This document shows, piece by piece, positions 26,130 through 34,374 of a stretch of DNA of 64,000 nucleotides (its first letter is position 1; every line of letters starts with the position of its first letter). This DNA is from Helicobacter sp. 13S00482-2 (lineage in GTDB: Bacteria; Campylobacterota; Campylobacteria; Campylobacterales; Helicobacteraceae), in the NCBI RefSeq assembly GCF_002272795.1, contig NZ_MLAT01000008.1, forward strand, positions 1 through 64,000. The letters run 5' to 3'. A program made the translations under genes and the position numbers. The notes below the pieces were generated by a model. It was given only the letters and a program-made list of their open reading frames with translations, did no database searches and had not been told where the DNA came from.

Positions 26130-27184
26130 ATTATATCGGTTCAAAATTTAAACTTCGTGAGTTTTTATACACACACATATATCGTGTATTGCAAGAAGAT
26201 GATTATAAATCATTGAATGAATGCATATTTTGTGATATGTTTGCAGGAACAGGGGTGGTTGGGAGATATTTTAAAAATAAAGTCAAGCAAGTTTTAGCAA
26301 ATGACAAAGAGTATTATAGTTTTGTATTGAATCAAAACTATATTGCCAATCAAAAAATCAGTGACAATCTTAAAGATATGTTTTTTGAGTTGCAATGTGA
26401 TGAACTCACTCCGCCTATTGAAGGAAAAATATATCAAAACTACTGCTTAAAAGAGCAGAGATTTAAAAGAACTCAATATCAAAAACAAGTTTTAGATACT
26501 TATTCACGTCAGTATTTCACTGATTATAATGGTGCAAAAATTGATGCAATCATTTCTAAGATCATTGATTGGAAAAATAACAATCTCATAGGCACACAAG
26601 ATTATTATCATCTTCTTGCTTCATTATTAGAAAGTGCAGATAAGGTTGCTAATACCGCCTCAGTTTATGGAGCCTATCTGAAATATTTCAAAAAGTCAGC
26701 TTTAAAAAATATCTTTTTATCTCCTGCTGTATTTGAGATCACAGATACTTCTGCTTTAGTGTTTAATGAAGATTGTAATGAGTTGATAAAAAAGATCAAA
26801 GGCGATATTTTATATCTGGATCCTCCTTATAATGCTAGAGAGTATGGGGCGAATTATCATTTGCTTAATACCATCGCTTTGTATGATGATTTTATTCCTA
26901 AAGGAAAGACGGGACTTAGATCTTATAAAAAAAGTTCCTTTTGCAAAAAGACTCAAGTGGCTAATGCTTTAGAAGAATTGATTAAGAATGCGAAATTCAA
27001 TTATGTTTTTCTGAGTTACAATGATGAGGGTTTGCTAGATTTAAAACAGATAGAAACTATCTTCGAAAGATATGGGAAATATACGATGGTTTCACAACCC
27101 TATCAACGGTTCAAAGCTGATTCTTCACGAACACATAAGCAGAATTCTACGATTGAGTATTTACATATTTTGAGGAAAGATTAG
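26126..27184 (+). CDS. Adenine-specific DNA methyltransferase (D12 class)
   Basis: A 352-residue N6-adenine methyltransferase with the alpha-class motif order. MNYIGSKFKLREFL opens the protein, the S-adenosylmethionine site is CDMFAGTGVVGRYF (about residues 36-49), and the catalytic DPPYNAREYGANYH is at about 232-245. The region between holds the target-recognition domain. The family (PF02086, MethyltransfD12) includes M.NlaIII-like and EcoRV-like enzymes; the recognition sequence cannot be read from the protein. It overlaps the broken endonuclease gene by 4 bases and seems intact, so it may act as an orphan methylase that still marks the genome. Confidence 0.88.
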   Translation: MNYIGSKFKLREFLYTHIYRVLQEDDYKSLNECIFCDMFAGTGVVGRYFKNKVKQVLANDKEYYSFVLNQNYIANQKISDNLKDMFFELQCDELTPPIEGKIYQNYCLKEQRFKRTQYQKQVLDTYSRQYFTDYNGAKIDAIISKIIDWKNNNLIGTQDYYHLLASLLESADKVANTASVYGAYLKYFKKSALKNIFLSPAVFEITDTSALVFNEDCNELIKKIKGDILYLDPPYNAREYGANYHLLNTIALYDDFIPKGKTGLRSYKKSSFCKKTQVANALEELIKNAKFNYVFLSYNDEGLLDLKQIETIFERYGKYTMVSQPYQRFKADSSRTHKQNSTIEYLHILRKD

Positions 27185-27418
27185 GGTGGTTTAAATGCCA
27201 AAGCACAGTGAATTGAAATGAAATGAAATGAATTTACAATGATAATAAAATTATGTATATTAATTGGTATTTCAAACAAAAATAGAGTAGATTATTTTTT
27301 TATCATAGAGAAGTATTTAAAAAATAAATATTTATAAGTTGAGATTTTATTGGTATAATCCAATTCTTTTAGATTAAAATTTAGAATGAGAATTGAAATT
27401 GAATTAGGAATGTATTTT

Positions 27419-27649
27419 ATGGATACAAAATCTGATAACAAACTAGGATTTATTAGTGCAGAGGAGTTTGAAAAAATCAAAAAGGAACACGACTATAGGT
27501 GCGTTACGTGTGGTTCAAAAGAAAACGAGTATCATTTTTTGAGACATAATGTCATGGTAGAATTAAGACAAGGACGCATAGATGTAAAAAAAGGTTTTGT
27601 GATTGGCAATGTCATTCCACAATGCCAAATATGCAACAAGTGGTCATAA
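27419..27649 (+). pseudogene. HNH endonuclease fragment
   Basis: A short frame of about 77 residues containing YRCVTCGSKENEYHF and, later, IGNVIPQCQICNKWS. Paired CxxC motifs and the Asn-containing core are typical of zinc-stabilised HNH (beta-beta-alpha-metal) restriction endonucleases. Homologous enzymes of this type continue past CNxxxK with more residues and have a long N-terminal region; both are absent. The start at 27419 has AGGA about 10 bases upstream. I read it as the remnant of a second restriction gene next to the methyltransferase. Confidence 0.55.
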
Positions 27650-27657
27650 GCAATATC

Positions 27658-28794
27658 TTATCTATTTTTGTTATAGGACTGTTTGATGAAAGGAATCATA
27701 TAAACTATGTCTTCAATATTTTCATAAATAAATTCACAATCTCCAACTCCCCAAGTAGCAATCTTGCTCACGTCTCTGATCCTGTTTTTGTAATCATTTA
27801 TTTCTGAATATTTTAAATTAAAATAGACCTTTATTTTACCTTGTAAAATAACAAAACTAACAATACTTTTCTTTCCGACAATAAAAGATATAGATTGTTT
27901 TTTGGGTTCTAGAGAAATACCTTCTAATTTTAAAATTTCTTTCTTAATTATTTCATAGAGTCTTATAGTATTTTCTGGAATATTTTTCAAATGATCATCT
28001 TCTGTGTATGAATGAGTTATTTTTGGTTGAGTAGGCACTGTGGGTGTTTTTTGAGAAATAACATTTTCTGTTGGTAGAGTTTTATGTTTTGAATGACTCA
28101 CTTCATTAAAAGCTTCTTTGAGATATTTGCTAAACTCTTCTATGATACTTGCAGTAGTTCTTTGGGCTTTTGAGACCTTTGTGGCAAAAAACCTTACAAG
28201 ATCAGTGCTCGGATTTTCCATCTCTTGTGTGAGTATTTCTAAAACCTGACCATAGTTTTTTAGTCTTTTTCCTAGTTCTTGTATCTGGGCCACATCAATT
28301 TGATTGTAGGTAAATTTTTGAAGTATTTCTAAATCTTTTTCCTTAAAATCTCTAAAATCAAAAATAAAAAATGGTTCTTCATCTATTTTATTTATATTAT
28401 CTAAATCAGAAAAAAATCTATATTCAATACCATTAGTTAGCATTGCCAAATGGCATCCATCCTTCACCTTGGTGTCAAAATAAAATTCAAGCTGTTCAGT
28501 GGAATGTTGTAAATCTTTCTTATGGTATTTTGCTTCTATGAGCATAATGGGTTTATTTTCTTTGTAGGCTATGTAATCTACTTTTTTACCTTTTTTGTTT
28601 CTAAAATCAGCGATACCTTCAGATACCAAAACTCCTACTTCTTCGACATCATAGCCTAGTATTTTTAAAAATGGATTGACAAGTTTTAGCTTCGTCTCTT
28701 CCTCGTTTTTTATAAGCTCTCTGATTCCTTCTTGTAATACTCTATTTTTTCTGAATCTTTTGATTTGATTCATAAAATCTTCGTTTTCCTGCAT
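27658..28794 (-). CDS. HSDR_N nuclease-like protein with DUF5655 tail
   Basis: A 378-residue protein. Residues about 20-110 match the type I restriction HSDR_N_2 fold with PD-(D/E)xK catalytic residues: Asp73 in KKVDYIAYKE and Glu87-Ala-Lys89 in MLIEAKYHKK. The C-terminus (about 285-370), with LNLKYSEINDYKNRIRDVS, TWGVGDCEF and MIPFIKQSY, looks like a DUF5655 domain. There is no helicase or methylase part, so it is a stand-alone nuclease-like protein found sporadically in bacteria. Its function is unknown; a defence role is plausible. AAGG lies upstream of the start. An 11-base poly-C tract lies about 100 bases upstream. Confidence 0.75.
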   Translation of the reverse strand: MQENEDFMNQIKRFRKNRVLQEGIRELIKNEEETKLKLVNPFLKILGYDVEEVGVLVSEGIADFRNKKGKKVDYIAYKENKPIMLIEAKYHKKDLQHSTEQLEFYFDTKVKDGCHLAMLTNGIEYRFFSDLDNINKIDEEPFFIFDFRDFKEKDLEILQKFTYNQIDVAQIQELGKRLKNYGQVLEILTQEMENPSTDLVRFFATKVSKAQRTTASIIEEFSKYLKEAFNEVSHSKHKTLPTENVISQKTPTVPTQPKITHSYTEDDHLKNIPENTIRLYEIIKKEILKLEGISLEPKKQSISFIVGKKSIVSFVILQGKIKVYFNLKYSEINDYKNRIRDVSKIATWGVGDCEFIYENIEDIVYMIPFIKQSYNKNR

Positions 28795-28891
28795 AAAAAC
28801 ACCTTTTTGTAATTTTTGAGATACTATGATTTTTTATTTTGTATTAGAAAATCGAAAAAATCATTGTGAAAAAGTGTTTGGCTATTATATG

Positions 28892-28902
28892 CCCCCCCCC
28901 CC
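28892..28902. repeat. Poly-C tract of 11 bases (poly-G on the minus strand)
   Basis: Eleven consecutive C on the plus strand, between the DUF1561 gene (stop at 29094) and the start of the HSDR_N gene (28794), both on the minus strand. It is about 98 bases upstream of the HSDR_N start. Homopolymers of this length are the usual phase-variable switches of Helicobacter. Here it would affect promoter spacing rather than a reading frame. Confidence 0.8.
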
Positions 28903-29093
28903 TTAAGATATTCTTAATATTGATTATGAATAGTTGATAATTATTTTATTTATAAGAAAGATTGAAAAATTAAAAGATTTGGTTTAGGAGTAGAATTTAT
29001 TGAAGTTATTTATTTGATTATATTTACTTGTGGTGTTATTTTTGTGAGTTTAAGTGATCATAAACAGCATTATGATCACATTTGCCCTATTGA

Positions 29094-30992
29094 TTATTGC
29101 AACGCACATCTTCCTCCAGTGCATTGATTTATAAGCGAACTACTAGGGAACATTCGACTTCCTCTTCGATCCTCGCCTGATCCTGTGCAATTTCTTTGAG
29201 AAATTCCTCGTGTAACTGGGTTTTCATAAAGATTTCCTATCTCTACAGCGGTAAAAGTTAGTAAAGTTCGAAGATCTGAAAGAGCGTGAAAAACTTCTTG
29301 CACATTTGTATATGGATCTATAAAAGTTTGATATTGCTCTAGGGAAAATCCTGGTACATTTGTGGGTAAGATAACAATTCCATTTCCATAACGCAATAAT
29401 GGTTGTGCGTGATATTGCGTACCAAGACCATGTTGATTTGTGAGTTCTGATAATCCAAGCCAAAGGGTTCCTATTGGAGCATCAAAAAGCTCTTGAATAA
29501 GGTTGCGTATTTCTTGATCGGTTGTTCTTATAGATGAGGGTGACCAGTTATATTGAGGGAGCATCAAAGTAGAGGCCATCCATGCTAAACGTCGCGTTCT
29601 TGTTTGTCTGCTTTCCCCAGGAAGTAGAGGCATTTCCTCAATATGAAATAATGCCTCAAGTCGTTCTCTTAATAAAGGAAATCTATTGCTAAATGATATG
29701 AATGCATTCACGTCTTGTGCTGTATCAAAAAAATATCCTCCAGCACCTAGTGGTCCTTGAATATGATATTCTTGTAATTCAGCTATCATCTGATAGCTAT
29801 GAAGCAAACAAAAACCACATATAAATATGGCTTCTTCAGATCCATCTGCACTTGTTGCTATTTCCCATAATCTTTTTATCCATGCATCATTAAGCACAAA
29901 ACTTGGAGGCAAAGAACGTTTTATTTTTTTCTCTAAAAGATTCTTTTTTCCTCCTGGGGCAGGGCAGTACTCTAATGTCTCTCCTAAATTTCCATTGGTA
30001 TATAAGACCCAATCTTGTAAATCTTTACTCACAACAAAGAGAGAAGTTGGACTATGATTGGTATCATTTTTTAAAAAACTAGGTTTTGCTGTATAGGGGA
30101 CACCCCAATTGCTTCCATATCTTGTAACGCGCAAAAGATTGCCTTGATAATCTTTTATGATACCTCCCCCTTTATTTGTAAAAGAAACATCCCAATAAGC
30201 AGGATTATCTTTTTTTGTTAAGGCGTCTGCGCATTCTTTCCAGCTCACCCAATTCCAATCATAGCCGTTGATCTCTGAATACATGCAGTAAAGACTCCCG
30301 CTACCACTATCATAAGTAGCAATGTGACCATTCTCAGGATTATAATAAAGGTTAACGTAATAATCCCAAGATTGATTATCTCCTATGTAGTAGCGATTCA
30401 TAGAACTTGGTGTCACTAAATCCCAAGCTATGGATGTTATCATACTTAGATTGCCAGGTGTGGCTATTGTATTAATCCAATCCTTCATTGAAGAATCAAG
30501 CGTGTGGTTATTTTTGTCTGTTTTGTCTTTAGTGATGTAGAGCCAATCAGTATTTTTGATGCGAAATTGACCATCTCCAGTGTAAAAAGCATTATCCTTG
30601 AAAATCCAACGTTGATTTTTATCATTGATGCTACAAGGGGATAAATAAATGTAATCCCATGTCACTTTACCATTTGTTACATCTTCAGGAGCTGTTAGGC
30701 ATACCCAAACGTTGTTGATATTGTAGCTGATTCGTTGGAATACGTCATATCTAGCTGGTTTGTTTCCTTGATCATCGCAGTTTAATATTGCAATATAACC
30801 CCCATCAGGTCTAAAGGTAGGGATATAGCAAGTTTTCGCTCCTGAAGTGTTTAACATAATTGGTTTGTCTTTGGGTTTATCTGTAGGTTTTTGAATTATT
30901 GAGATGGGTTCAATACCTTGAGCAGATGAAAGATTGCATAAAAAGCATATAAACGTCAATATAGTTAAAATTATTTTTTTATTTTTATTCAT
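29094..30992 (-). CDS. DUF1561-family secreted lectin-toxin-like protein
   Basis: A 632-residue exported protein. Residues 1-24 form a signal peptide ending in LSSA. Residues of about 50-345 look like two ricin-B-type beta-trefoil lectin units, with aromatic and QxW-type positions in NQRWIFKD (126-133), NTDWLYI, NQSWDYY and LQDWVLYT, and regularly spaced cysteines. Residues of about 350-632 form a second domain, with GPLGAGGYFFDTAQDV (about 413-428), FISFSNRFPLLRERL and a Cys-rich end. The layout and length match the DUF1561 (PF07598) family, known in Leptospira as virulence-modifying (VM) proteins: secreted AB-type cytotoxins with a lectin part and a nuclease-like toxin part. Members also occur, as I recall, in Bartonella and some Helicobacter. 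I assign it from memory of family features, not from a search. Confidence 0.7.
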   Translation of the reverse strand: MNKNKKIILTILTFICFLCNLSSAQGIEPISIIQKPTDKPKDKPIMLNTSGAKTCYIPTFRPDGGYIAILNCDDQGNKPARYDVFQRISYNINNVWVCLTAPEDVTNGKVTWDYIYLSPCSINDKNQRWIFKDNAFYTGDGQFRIKNTDWLYITKDKTDKNNHTLDSSMKDWINTIATPGNLSMITSIAWDLVTPSSMNRYYIGDNQSWDYYVNLYYNPENGHIATYDSGSGSLYCMYSEINGYDWNWVSWKECADALTKKDNPAYWDVSFTNKGGGIIKDYQGNLLRVTRYGSNWGVPYTAKPSFLKNDTNHSPTSLFVVSKDLQDWVLYTNGNLGETLEYCPAPGGKKNLLEKKIKRSLPPSFVLNDAWIKRLWEIATSADGSEEAIFICGFCLLHSYQMIAELQEYHIQGPLGAGGYFFDTAQDVNAFISFSNRFPLLRERLEALFHIEEMPLLPGESRQTRTRRLAWMASTLMLPQYNWSPSSIRTTDQEIRNLIQELFDAPIGTLWLGLSELTNQHGLGTQYHAQPLLRYGNGIVILPTNVPGFSLEQYQTFIDPYTNVQEVFHALSDLRTLLTFTAVEIGNLYENPVTRGISQRNCTGSGEDRRGSRMFPSSSLINQCTGGRCALQ

Positions 30993-31268
30993 TTAATTTT
31001 TCCTTATTTATATTTATTTGTATAATATAATATTTTTGATAATAATTAGATATTAATTTTAAATTAATAAAAATAATTATTTCTATAGACTTATTTTTTC
31101 TGTTTGAAGCACATTGAATCGTATTTTGAAATTATTATAATAAATAAAAATGGCAATGAGATCTAAAAACAGAATTTATTGAAAGGAAAAGTCGATAGCG
31201 TGATTTGTTACCAGCAAGGTATTTTATAAGAATGTTACGAAGGATTTAACTAGTGAATGACCGAACTA
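30993..31268 (-). promoter_or_regulatory. AT-rich upstream region of the DUF1561 gene
   Basis: The 276 bases between the DUF1561 start and tRNA-Asn hold no gene. AAGGAAAAATTAA just before the start is a weak ribosome-binding site. AAATAATTATTT at 31071-31082 is a perfect palindrome with partial similarity to a Fur box, and TATAATATAATA at about 31021-31032 contains possible -10 elements. AT content is extreme, so individual motifs have little weight. Confidence 0.35.
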
Positions 31269-31343
31269 TGGCTCCAGATGTAGGATTCGAACCTACGACC
31301 AAGCGGTTAACAGCCGCCTACTCTACCGCTGAGCTAATCTGGA
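31269..31343 (-). tRNA. tRNA-Asn (anticodon GTT)
   Basis: A complete cloverleaf of 75 bases on the minus strand. The acceptor TCCAGAT pairs with ATCTGGA, discriminator G and an encoded CCA follow, the D-arm contains TAGCTCAGCGGTAGAG, the anticodon loop is CTGTTAA and the T-loop is TTCGAAT. It lies downstream of the wbp operon and upstream of the DUF1561 gene. A tRNA next to an accessory region could be an integration site, but I see no repeat of its 3' end nearby. Confidence 0.97.
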
Positions 31344-31433
31344 ATATCATGAAAAGTTTGCACTAAATTTTTCAGAGTCGTGATTATAAAGTATTTTACT
31401 ATATAAGTCAAGTCCTCTAGAAGAAAATCTTTA

Positions 31434-32726
31434 TCAAAGTTTTGTGATTGTTTGTGTTGATGCAGTGTTTAAAAATCCTTTCAAATCATATATCACACTA
31501 TTTTTGTGTGTAAATAACGAGAGAGAGAGGTTTTTAAATTCTTGATGAGAAACGCATAAAATCATCCCATCGTATTTTTTTTCTTGAGCATTTTTAATAG
31601 ATTGAGATAGATTAAAAATATCAATCCCATATACCTTGAGAACTTCAGATTCATCAGCCAAAGGGTCACATATATCAACGTCACAACCAAAATCTAGCAA
31701 TTCTTTTGCTACTTGAGGAACTTTTGAATTTCGAATGTCTTTGCAGTTTTCTTTGAATGTAATGCCTAACAAGAGAATTCTAGCCCCTAATATCTCTAGG
31801 CCATTTTTTGCCAATAATTTGATCATTTTTTGAGCAATAAAAGTGGGCATTGTATCATTGATTTGTCTTCCTGCAGAGATGATTTTGGGGTGATAACCCA
31901 TCTTTGAAGCAATATAAGTGAGATAATATGGATCCACACCAATGCAATGACCTCCTACAAGACCAGGTGTGAATTTTAGAAAATTCCATTTGCTGCTTGC
32001 AGCCTCTAGCACTTCATAAGTATTGATTCCAAGCTTATCAAATATGATAGCAAGTTCATTTACAAAGGCTATATTGAGATCTCTTTGGGCATTTTCTATC
32101 GCCTTTGCTGCTTCGGCTACTTGTATGGAAGGGGCTAGATGAGTTCCTGCTTTAATGATAGAAGAATAAAGAGAATCTATTTCTTTGGCAATTTTTTCCG
32201 TACTTCCAGAAGTAATTTTTTTAATATTTGTGAGGGCATGTTGTTTATCACCAGGATTGATGCGTTCAGGTGAGTAACCTACAAAAAAATCTTGATTGTA
32301 AATAAGTTTGCTTGTATCTTCCAAAACAGGAACACATTCATTTTCAGTACATGTGGGGTAGGTAGTAGATTCATAAATAACAATATCCCCTTTCTTTAAT
32401 CCTCTCCCAACTATTTTTGAAGCCATTAAAAGTGCTGATATGTCTGGAGTTTTATATTCATCCACAGGCGTTGGGACAGTTATGATGTAGATATTTGCTT
32501 TTTTTATCTTGATTGGATTATTACTAAAAGATAAATGAATAGAGGCCGTAAAATCTGATGATAAAACTTGCTCATTTTTATCTTTATGCTCACAGAGCTC
32601 TTCTATTCTTCTTGCATCTATATCAAAACCGATCGTTGGATAAAGTTTTCCAAATTCAATAGCAAGAGGAAGTCCAACATATCCTAGACCGATAATTGCT
32701 ATTGTTTTATTTGATTTTGATTTCAA
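31434..32726 (-). CDS. wbpA: UDP-N-acetylglucosamine 6-dehydrogenase (WbpA/TviB type)
   Basis: A 430-residue nucleotide-sugar dehydrogenase oxidising UDP-GlcNAc to UDP-GlcNAc uronic acid with NAD. The Rossmann motif is IAIIGLGYVGLPLAIEFG, the catalytic Cys lies in GLVGGHCIGVDPYY, and TVPTPVDEYKTPD is also seen. The TviB/WbpA group is indicated by IGVDPYYLTYIASKMGY and by the neighbouring genes. It is the last gene of a five-gene operon (wbpI, wbpB, wbpD, wbpE, wbpA), overlapping wbpE by 4 bases. The pathway product is UDP-2,3-diacetamido-2,3-dideoxy-D-mannuronate. Its first step is catalysed by this enzyme although the gene is last. Confidence 0.87.
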   Translation of the reverse strand: MKSKSNKTIAIIGLGYVGLPLAIEFGKLYPTIGFDIDARRIEELCEHKDKNEQVLSSDFTASIHLSFSNNPIKIKKANIYIITVPTPVDEYKTPDISALLMASKIVGRGLKKGDIVIYESTTYPTCTENECVPVLEDTSKLIYNQDFFVGYSPERINPGDKQHALTNIKKITSGSTEKIAKEIDSLYSSIIKAGTHLAPSIQVAEAAKAIENAQRDLNIAFVNELAIIFDKLGINTYEVLEAASSKWNFLKFTPGLVGGHCIGVDPYYLTYIASKMGYHPKIISAGRQINDTMPTFIAQKMIKLLAKNGLEILGARILLLGITFKENCKDIRNSKVPQVAKELLDFGCDVDICDPLADESEVLKVYGIDIFNLSQSIKNAQEKKYDGMILCVSHQEFKNLSLSLFTHKNSVIYDLKGFLNTASTQTITKL

Positions 32727-33811
32727 GTAATTGCTCCTGCTATATATTTGATTTCATCTTCGGTCAGATATGGATTCATGGGTAAACTTAAGATTTGTTG
32801 ACATATTTTTTCTGCAATATGAAAGTCTCCTTTTTGATAACCCAGATAAGAAAAACAAGGCTGAAGATGTAGGGGCAAAGGATAATGAATACTATAAGGT
32901 ATATTTTTGTGTTTGAGTTTTTGTTCTAATAAATCTCTATGAGTGGATAAGATACTGTATTGTGCATAAACACTTTGAATATGATCTGCTATAGTGGGAA
33001 GCTGTATGGATTTGTTTTTGAGATATTTTTCATAAAGTCTAGCAACCTTTACTCTTTTATCAATCTGAATGGGATAGTGTTTGAGTTTTACCCTCAAAAT
33101 GGAAGCTTGAATCGTATCAAGTCTTGCACCTATTCCTATGAAAGAGTGTTCATAACGTTTTGTTTGTCCATGAACCCTGAGACTTTTAATTTTTTTGGCA
33201 ATATTCTCATCGTTACAAAATACTGCTCCGCCATCCCCATAACATCCTAGAGGCTTAGCTGGGAAGAAGCTTGTTGTAGCTATTGGGGTGAGATTACAAC
33301 TTTTTTTATCTTTGTAAATTGATCCAAAACTCTGTGCTCCATCTTCTATGACAATCAGATTATATTTTTTTGCAATTTCGTTGATGGTGTCAATTTCACA
33401 AGCATGACCAAAAAGACTCACGCATATAATAGCCTTGGTTTTATGGGTTATAGCACTTGGAACAAGTGATGGATTTATTTGATAAGTGAAGGGATCTATA
33501 TCCACAAATACAGGTTTTGCTCCCAAAAGTGCAATCATCTCTGCTGCAGCAACAAAGCTAAATGGAGTAGTGATGACTTCATCATTGTTTTTAATCCCAG
33601 CTGCCTTAAGTGCAAGCAATAGTGCAGAAGTTCCACTTGAGCAAGTAATGACGTGTTTTGATTGAACGAAGTTTTTGAGTTCATTTTCAAGAAGTTCAAC
33701 TTCTTCGCCCATAATAAAATCAGATTTATGAATGACTTTTTGTATCGCTGCATTGATTTCTTCGGCATATTCATTGTGTGCTAAAGTTAAATTGGCAAAG
33801 TCAATTTTCAT
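32723..33811 (-). CDS. wbpE: PLP-dependent sugar 3-aminotransferase (WbpE type)
   Basis: A 362-residue DegT/DnrJ/EryC1-family aminotransferase. The PLP-binding Lys is in TTSFFPAKPLGCYGDGGA, and IVIEDGAQSFGS provides the cofactor aspartate. In the wbp pathway WbpE transfers an amino group from glutamate to the 3-keto intermediate made by WbpB. The start MKIDFANLTLAHNEY agrees with relatives. It overlaps wbpD and wbpA by 4 bases each, so translation is coupled. The aminotransferase family has other substrates, and the choice rests on the neighbours. Confidence 0.85.
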   Translation of the reverse strand: MKIDFANLTLAHNEYAEEINAAIQKVIHKSDFIMGEEVELLENELKNFVQSKHVITCSSGTSALLLALKAAGIKNNDEVITTPFSFVAAAEMIALLGAKPVFVDIDPFTYQINPSLVPSAITHKTKAIICVSLFGHACEIDTINEIAKKYNLIVIEDGAQSFGSIYKDKKSCNLTPIATTSFFPAKPLGCYGDGGAVFCNDENIAKKIKSLRVHGQTKRYEHSFIGIGARLDTIQASILRVKLKHYPIQIDKRVKVARLYEKYLKNKSIQLPTIADHIQSVYAQYSILSTHRDLLEQKLKHKNIPYSIHYPLPLHLQPCFSYLGYQKGDFHIAEKICQQILSLPMNPYLTEDEIKYIAGAIT

Positions 33812-34374
33812 TTTTGGAATACCTCGTTGTTCTTGAGTATATATGAACTTCCATCATAGCTATCTATGGCAGTGTCATTTACAAAAATCATTTTTTTCCC
33901 ACCCTTATCTACCCAACCAATCTGTCTAGCAGGAACTCCGACCATTAGGGCAAACGCCTTCACATCTTCTCTGATAAGTGCCCCTGCTCCTATAAAAGCA
34001 TATTCGCCAATCTTCACTCCACACACAATAGTAGCATTAGCTCCAATTGAACATCCTTTTTTTAGGAGGGTTTTTTTAAATTCATTTTTACGATTGATAA
34101 AGGCTCTAGGATTATAAACATTTGTAAAAACAACCGAAGGCCCTAAAAATACCTTTTCTTCGCATTGTACACCTTCATAGATACTGACATTGTTTTGGAT
34201 TTTACAGTCATTGCCTATGATTACATTTGGTCCGATGACACAATTTTGCCCAAAAGAGCAATTTTCACCTATAATTGAACCATTTAAGATATGGCAAAAA
34301 TGCCATATCTTAGAGTTTTTCCCAATCTGAACATTTTCATCTATAAAGCTACTAGGATGTATAAAATGATTCAT
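33808..34374 (-). CDS. wbpD: UDP-sugar 3-N-acetyltransferase (WbpD type)
   Basis: A left-handed beta-helix (hexapeptide-repeat) acetyltransferase of about 188 residues, with repeats such as IGKNSKIWHFCHI, IGENCSFGQNCVIG and IGNDCKIQNNVSI, and the WbpD-like start NHFIHPSSFIDENVQIG. It N-acetylates the 3-amino sugar using acetyl-CoA. I chose the ATG at 34374, which starts at the last base of the wbpB stop codon TAATG; an ATG five codons upstream (34389) is possible. The family is also known as WlbB in Bordetella. Confidence 0.87.
   Translation of the reverse strand: MNHFIHPSSFIDENVQIGKNSKIWHFCHILNGSIIGENCSFGQNCVIGPNVIIGNDCKIQNNVSIYEGVQCEEKVFLGPSVVFTNVYNPRAFINRKNEFKKTLLKKGCSIGANATIVCGVKIGEYAFIGAGALIREDVKAFALMVGVPARQIGWVDKGGKKMIFVNDTAIDSYDGSSYILKNNEVFQK

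Noticed and set aside
27190-27245. A GAAAT repeat (about three units) as a phase-variable switch
   Set aside because: Too few units, and it lies in non-coding DNA after the methyltransferase stop.
25000-29100. A CRISPR array
   Set aside because: No regularly spaced direct repeats of 24-40 bases were seen here or elsewhere in the window.
29094-30992. Cytolethal distending toxin subunit A or C
   Set aside because: The lectin part resembles CdtA/CdtC, but the protein is about three times longer, has a second large domain and has no cdtB neighbour.
23384-31268. A mobile island or prophage covering the accessory region
   Set aside because: No transposase, integrase, phage gene or flanking repeat is visible; gene content alone does not prove transfer.
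31269-31343. tRNA-Asn as an attachment site for an integrated element
   Set aside because: No integrase gene and no direct repeat of the tRNA 3' end was found in the accessory region beside it.
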